64,000 bases of DNA from Streptosporangium becharense. GTDB taxonomy: Bacteria; Actinomycetota; Actinomycetes; Streptosporangiales; Streptosporangiaceae. How positions within the stretch are numbered: the first letter of the stretch is position 1; every line of letters starts with the position of its first letter. Below are positions 63,167-64,000 of this stretch, piece by piece. The DNA is taken from contig NZ_JACHMP010000001.1 of the NCBI RefSeq assembly GCF_014204985.1, forward strand, positions 930,001-994,000, read 5' to 3'. Both the position numbers and the translations under genes were made by a program. The notes beneath the pieces were generated by a model that worked only from the letters and a program-made list of their open reading frames with translations, searched no databases and was not told where the DNA came from.

Positions 63167-64000
63167 TCAGTCGCCGCCGAAACGGGCCCTCAGCTTGGCG
63201 AAGGCGGCGTCGGTGCCCTGGAGCGCGCGGTCGATGTCGTCGTCGGTGTGTGCGGCCGACAGGAACCAGTTGTGCCAGGGATGCAGGTAGACCCCCTCCT
63301 CCAGGCAGGCCCCGGCCCAGAACATGCCCTTCTCCAGGGTCGCGTCGCCCTCGAAGGACAGCCATGGGATCTGCACCGGCCCGGTCTGCCTGACCGTGAA
63401 GCCGTGCGAGGCCGCCTGCGCGGCCAGGCCCGCACGCAGGCGGGTGCCGGCCCGCTCCATCAGCGCGATCCCGTCGATGTCGCGCAGGGTCTCGACGGTC
63501 GCCTTGGCCGCGGCCATCGGGGCCGCGTTGAACCAGAACGAGCCGGTCGAGTAGAGCGACTGCGCCGGGCCCCGCAGGGAGTCGGCACCGGTCACCGCGG
63601 CGATGGGATGACCGTTGCCCAGGGCCTTGCTGAAGGCGTAGAGGTCGGGACGGACCCCCAGGGGCTCCCAGGAGCCGCCGAGGTCGATCCGCCAGCCGCC
63701 GCGCACGTCGTCGATCACCAGTGCGGCGCCGATCCGGTCGGCCAGGGCCCGCACCCCCCGGGCGAACTCGGGGGTGGGAAGTTCCTGGTCCTCGAACGAG
63801 TCGTGCTTGAACGGCGTCACGATGATCGCGGCGACGTCGCCCTCGGCTCCGGCCGCGGCGGCCTCGACGCTGGCCAGGTCGTTGTAGACGAACTCGGCCA
63901 GGTCGGCGCGCTCGTTCGGGGTGGTGCCCGCCGGACCGGGCGTGCACCAGGGGTCGGCCCCGTGGTAGGCGCCGTGCGCCATGAGCACCTTGGTCCTGCC
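63167..64000 (-). CDS. Class III aminotransferase / glutamate-1-semialdehyde aminomutase-like (partial)
   Basis: The C-terminal ~277 residues of a PLP enzyme; the N-terminal part is beyond the right edge. The catalytic Lys is in YAFSKALGNGHPIAAVTG, as in glutamate-1-semialdehyde aminomutases. The substrate-pocket DEVxTGFR of typical class III enzymes reads DDVRGGWR, a divergence that suggests a different substrate. It ends FAKLRARFGGD. The 186-bp gap to the GNAT gene (62981-63166) contains GC-rich short repeats near 63078-63140. Confidence 0.8.
   Translation of the reverse strand, partial: GRTKVLMAHGAYHGADPWCTPGPAGTTPNERADLAEFVYNDLASVEAAAAGAEGDVAAIIVTPFKHDSFEDQELPTPEFARGVRALADRIGAALVIDDVRGGWRIDLGGSWEPLGVRPDLYAFSKALGNGHPIAAVTGADSLRGPAQSLYSTGSFWFNAAPMAAAKATVETLRDIDGIALMERAGTRLRAGLAAQAASHGFTVRQTGPVQIPWLSFEGDATLEKGMFWAGACLEEGVYLHPWHNWFLSAAHTDDDIDRALQGTDAAFAKLRARFGGD

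Overview
This is a high-GC actinomycete chromosome segment with GTG and TTG starts, tightly overlapping operons, leaderless-looking promoters and GC-rich hairpin terminators. The complete Pup-proteasome gene set (arc, dop, pup, prcB, prcA, pafA, pafB, pafC), an actinobacterial HelD, HelY, a split Lnt/Ppm pair and TatA/TatC all point to Actinomycetota. A Streptosporangiales-type filamentous organism is my best guess, but it is inferred from gene content only. No IS element, prophage, CRISPR array, rRNA or tRNA was recognised.

Layout. 1-6 kb: end of a PEP-mutase/isocitrate-lyase family gene, a GAF-SpoIIE phosphatase, an APH-like protein, then two secreted proteases in tandem (an S1 streptogrisin-like protease and an M7 snapalysin) closed by a strong hairpin. 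6-12 kb: fxsA, ppm and lnt in a leftward run preceded by a probable 0.3-kb structured RNA or leader, then a HelD-type RNA polymerase recycling factor that seems to start at AUU. 12-19 kb: a sugar locus (ROK repressor with a perfect 23-bp operator, lipoprotein binding protein, two permeases, GH4 6-phospho-glycosidase, BadF-type sugar kinase). 19-27 kb: Lrp regulator coupled to a CHASE3 histidine kinase, pirin, FUSC transporter, an unknown membrane protein behind a possible variant cobalamin aptamer, and an M24 peptidase. 27-31 kb: PAS-SpoIIE phosphatase, 5'-3' exonuclease, RNB nuclease and a 55-residue membrane protein. 31-39 kb: helY, lipid kinase, tatC, tatA, pafC and pafB, with a divergent DUF3866 gene. 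40-44 kb: a Cys-rich HTH regulator with a DUF3291 protein, an FKBP lipoprotein and pafA.

44-62 kb is the proteasome region, and it is unusually broken up. prcA and prcB are separated from pup by a 0.5-kb gap rich in structure. pup is separated from dop by two soluble kinase-domain proteins (one apparently a pseudokinase), a membrane protein and a six-gene cobalt/cobalamin operon (cbtB, cbtA, phosphatase-like, chelatase ChlI/ChlD fusion, cobO, cobB) under a clear cobalamin riboswitch. dop is separated from arc by an acyltransferase and a 54-bp minisatellite. The window closes with trmI, a double GNAT protein and a partial class III aminotransferase.

Functional themes: tagging of proteins with Pup and their degradation (Dop deamidates Pup, PafA ligates it, ARC feeds the PrcAB core, PafBC regulates the DNA damage response); cobalt uptake and late corrin steps under B12 feedback; import of a sugar by ABC transporter with intracellular phosphorylation and GH4 cleavage; and envelope biogenesis (Lnt, Ppm, Tat). 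The observations that most deserve follow-up are the AUU start of helD, the possible second cobalamin aptamer at 24.86-24.99 kb, the structured RNA before lnt, and the split proteasome locus.
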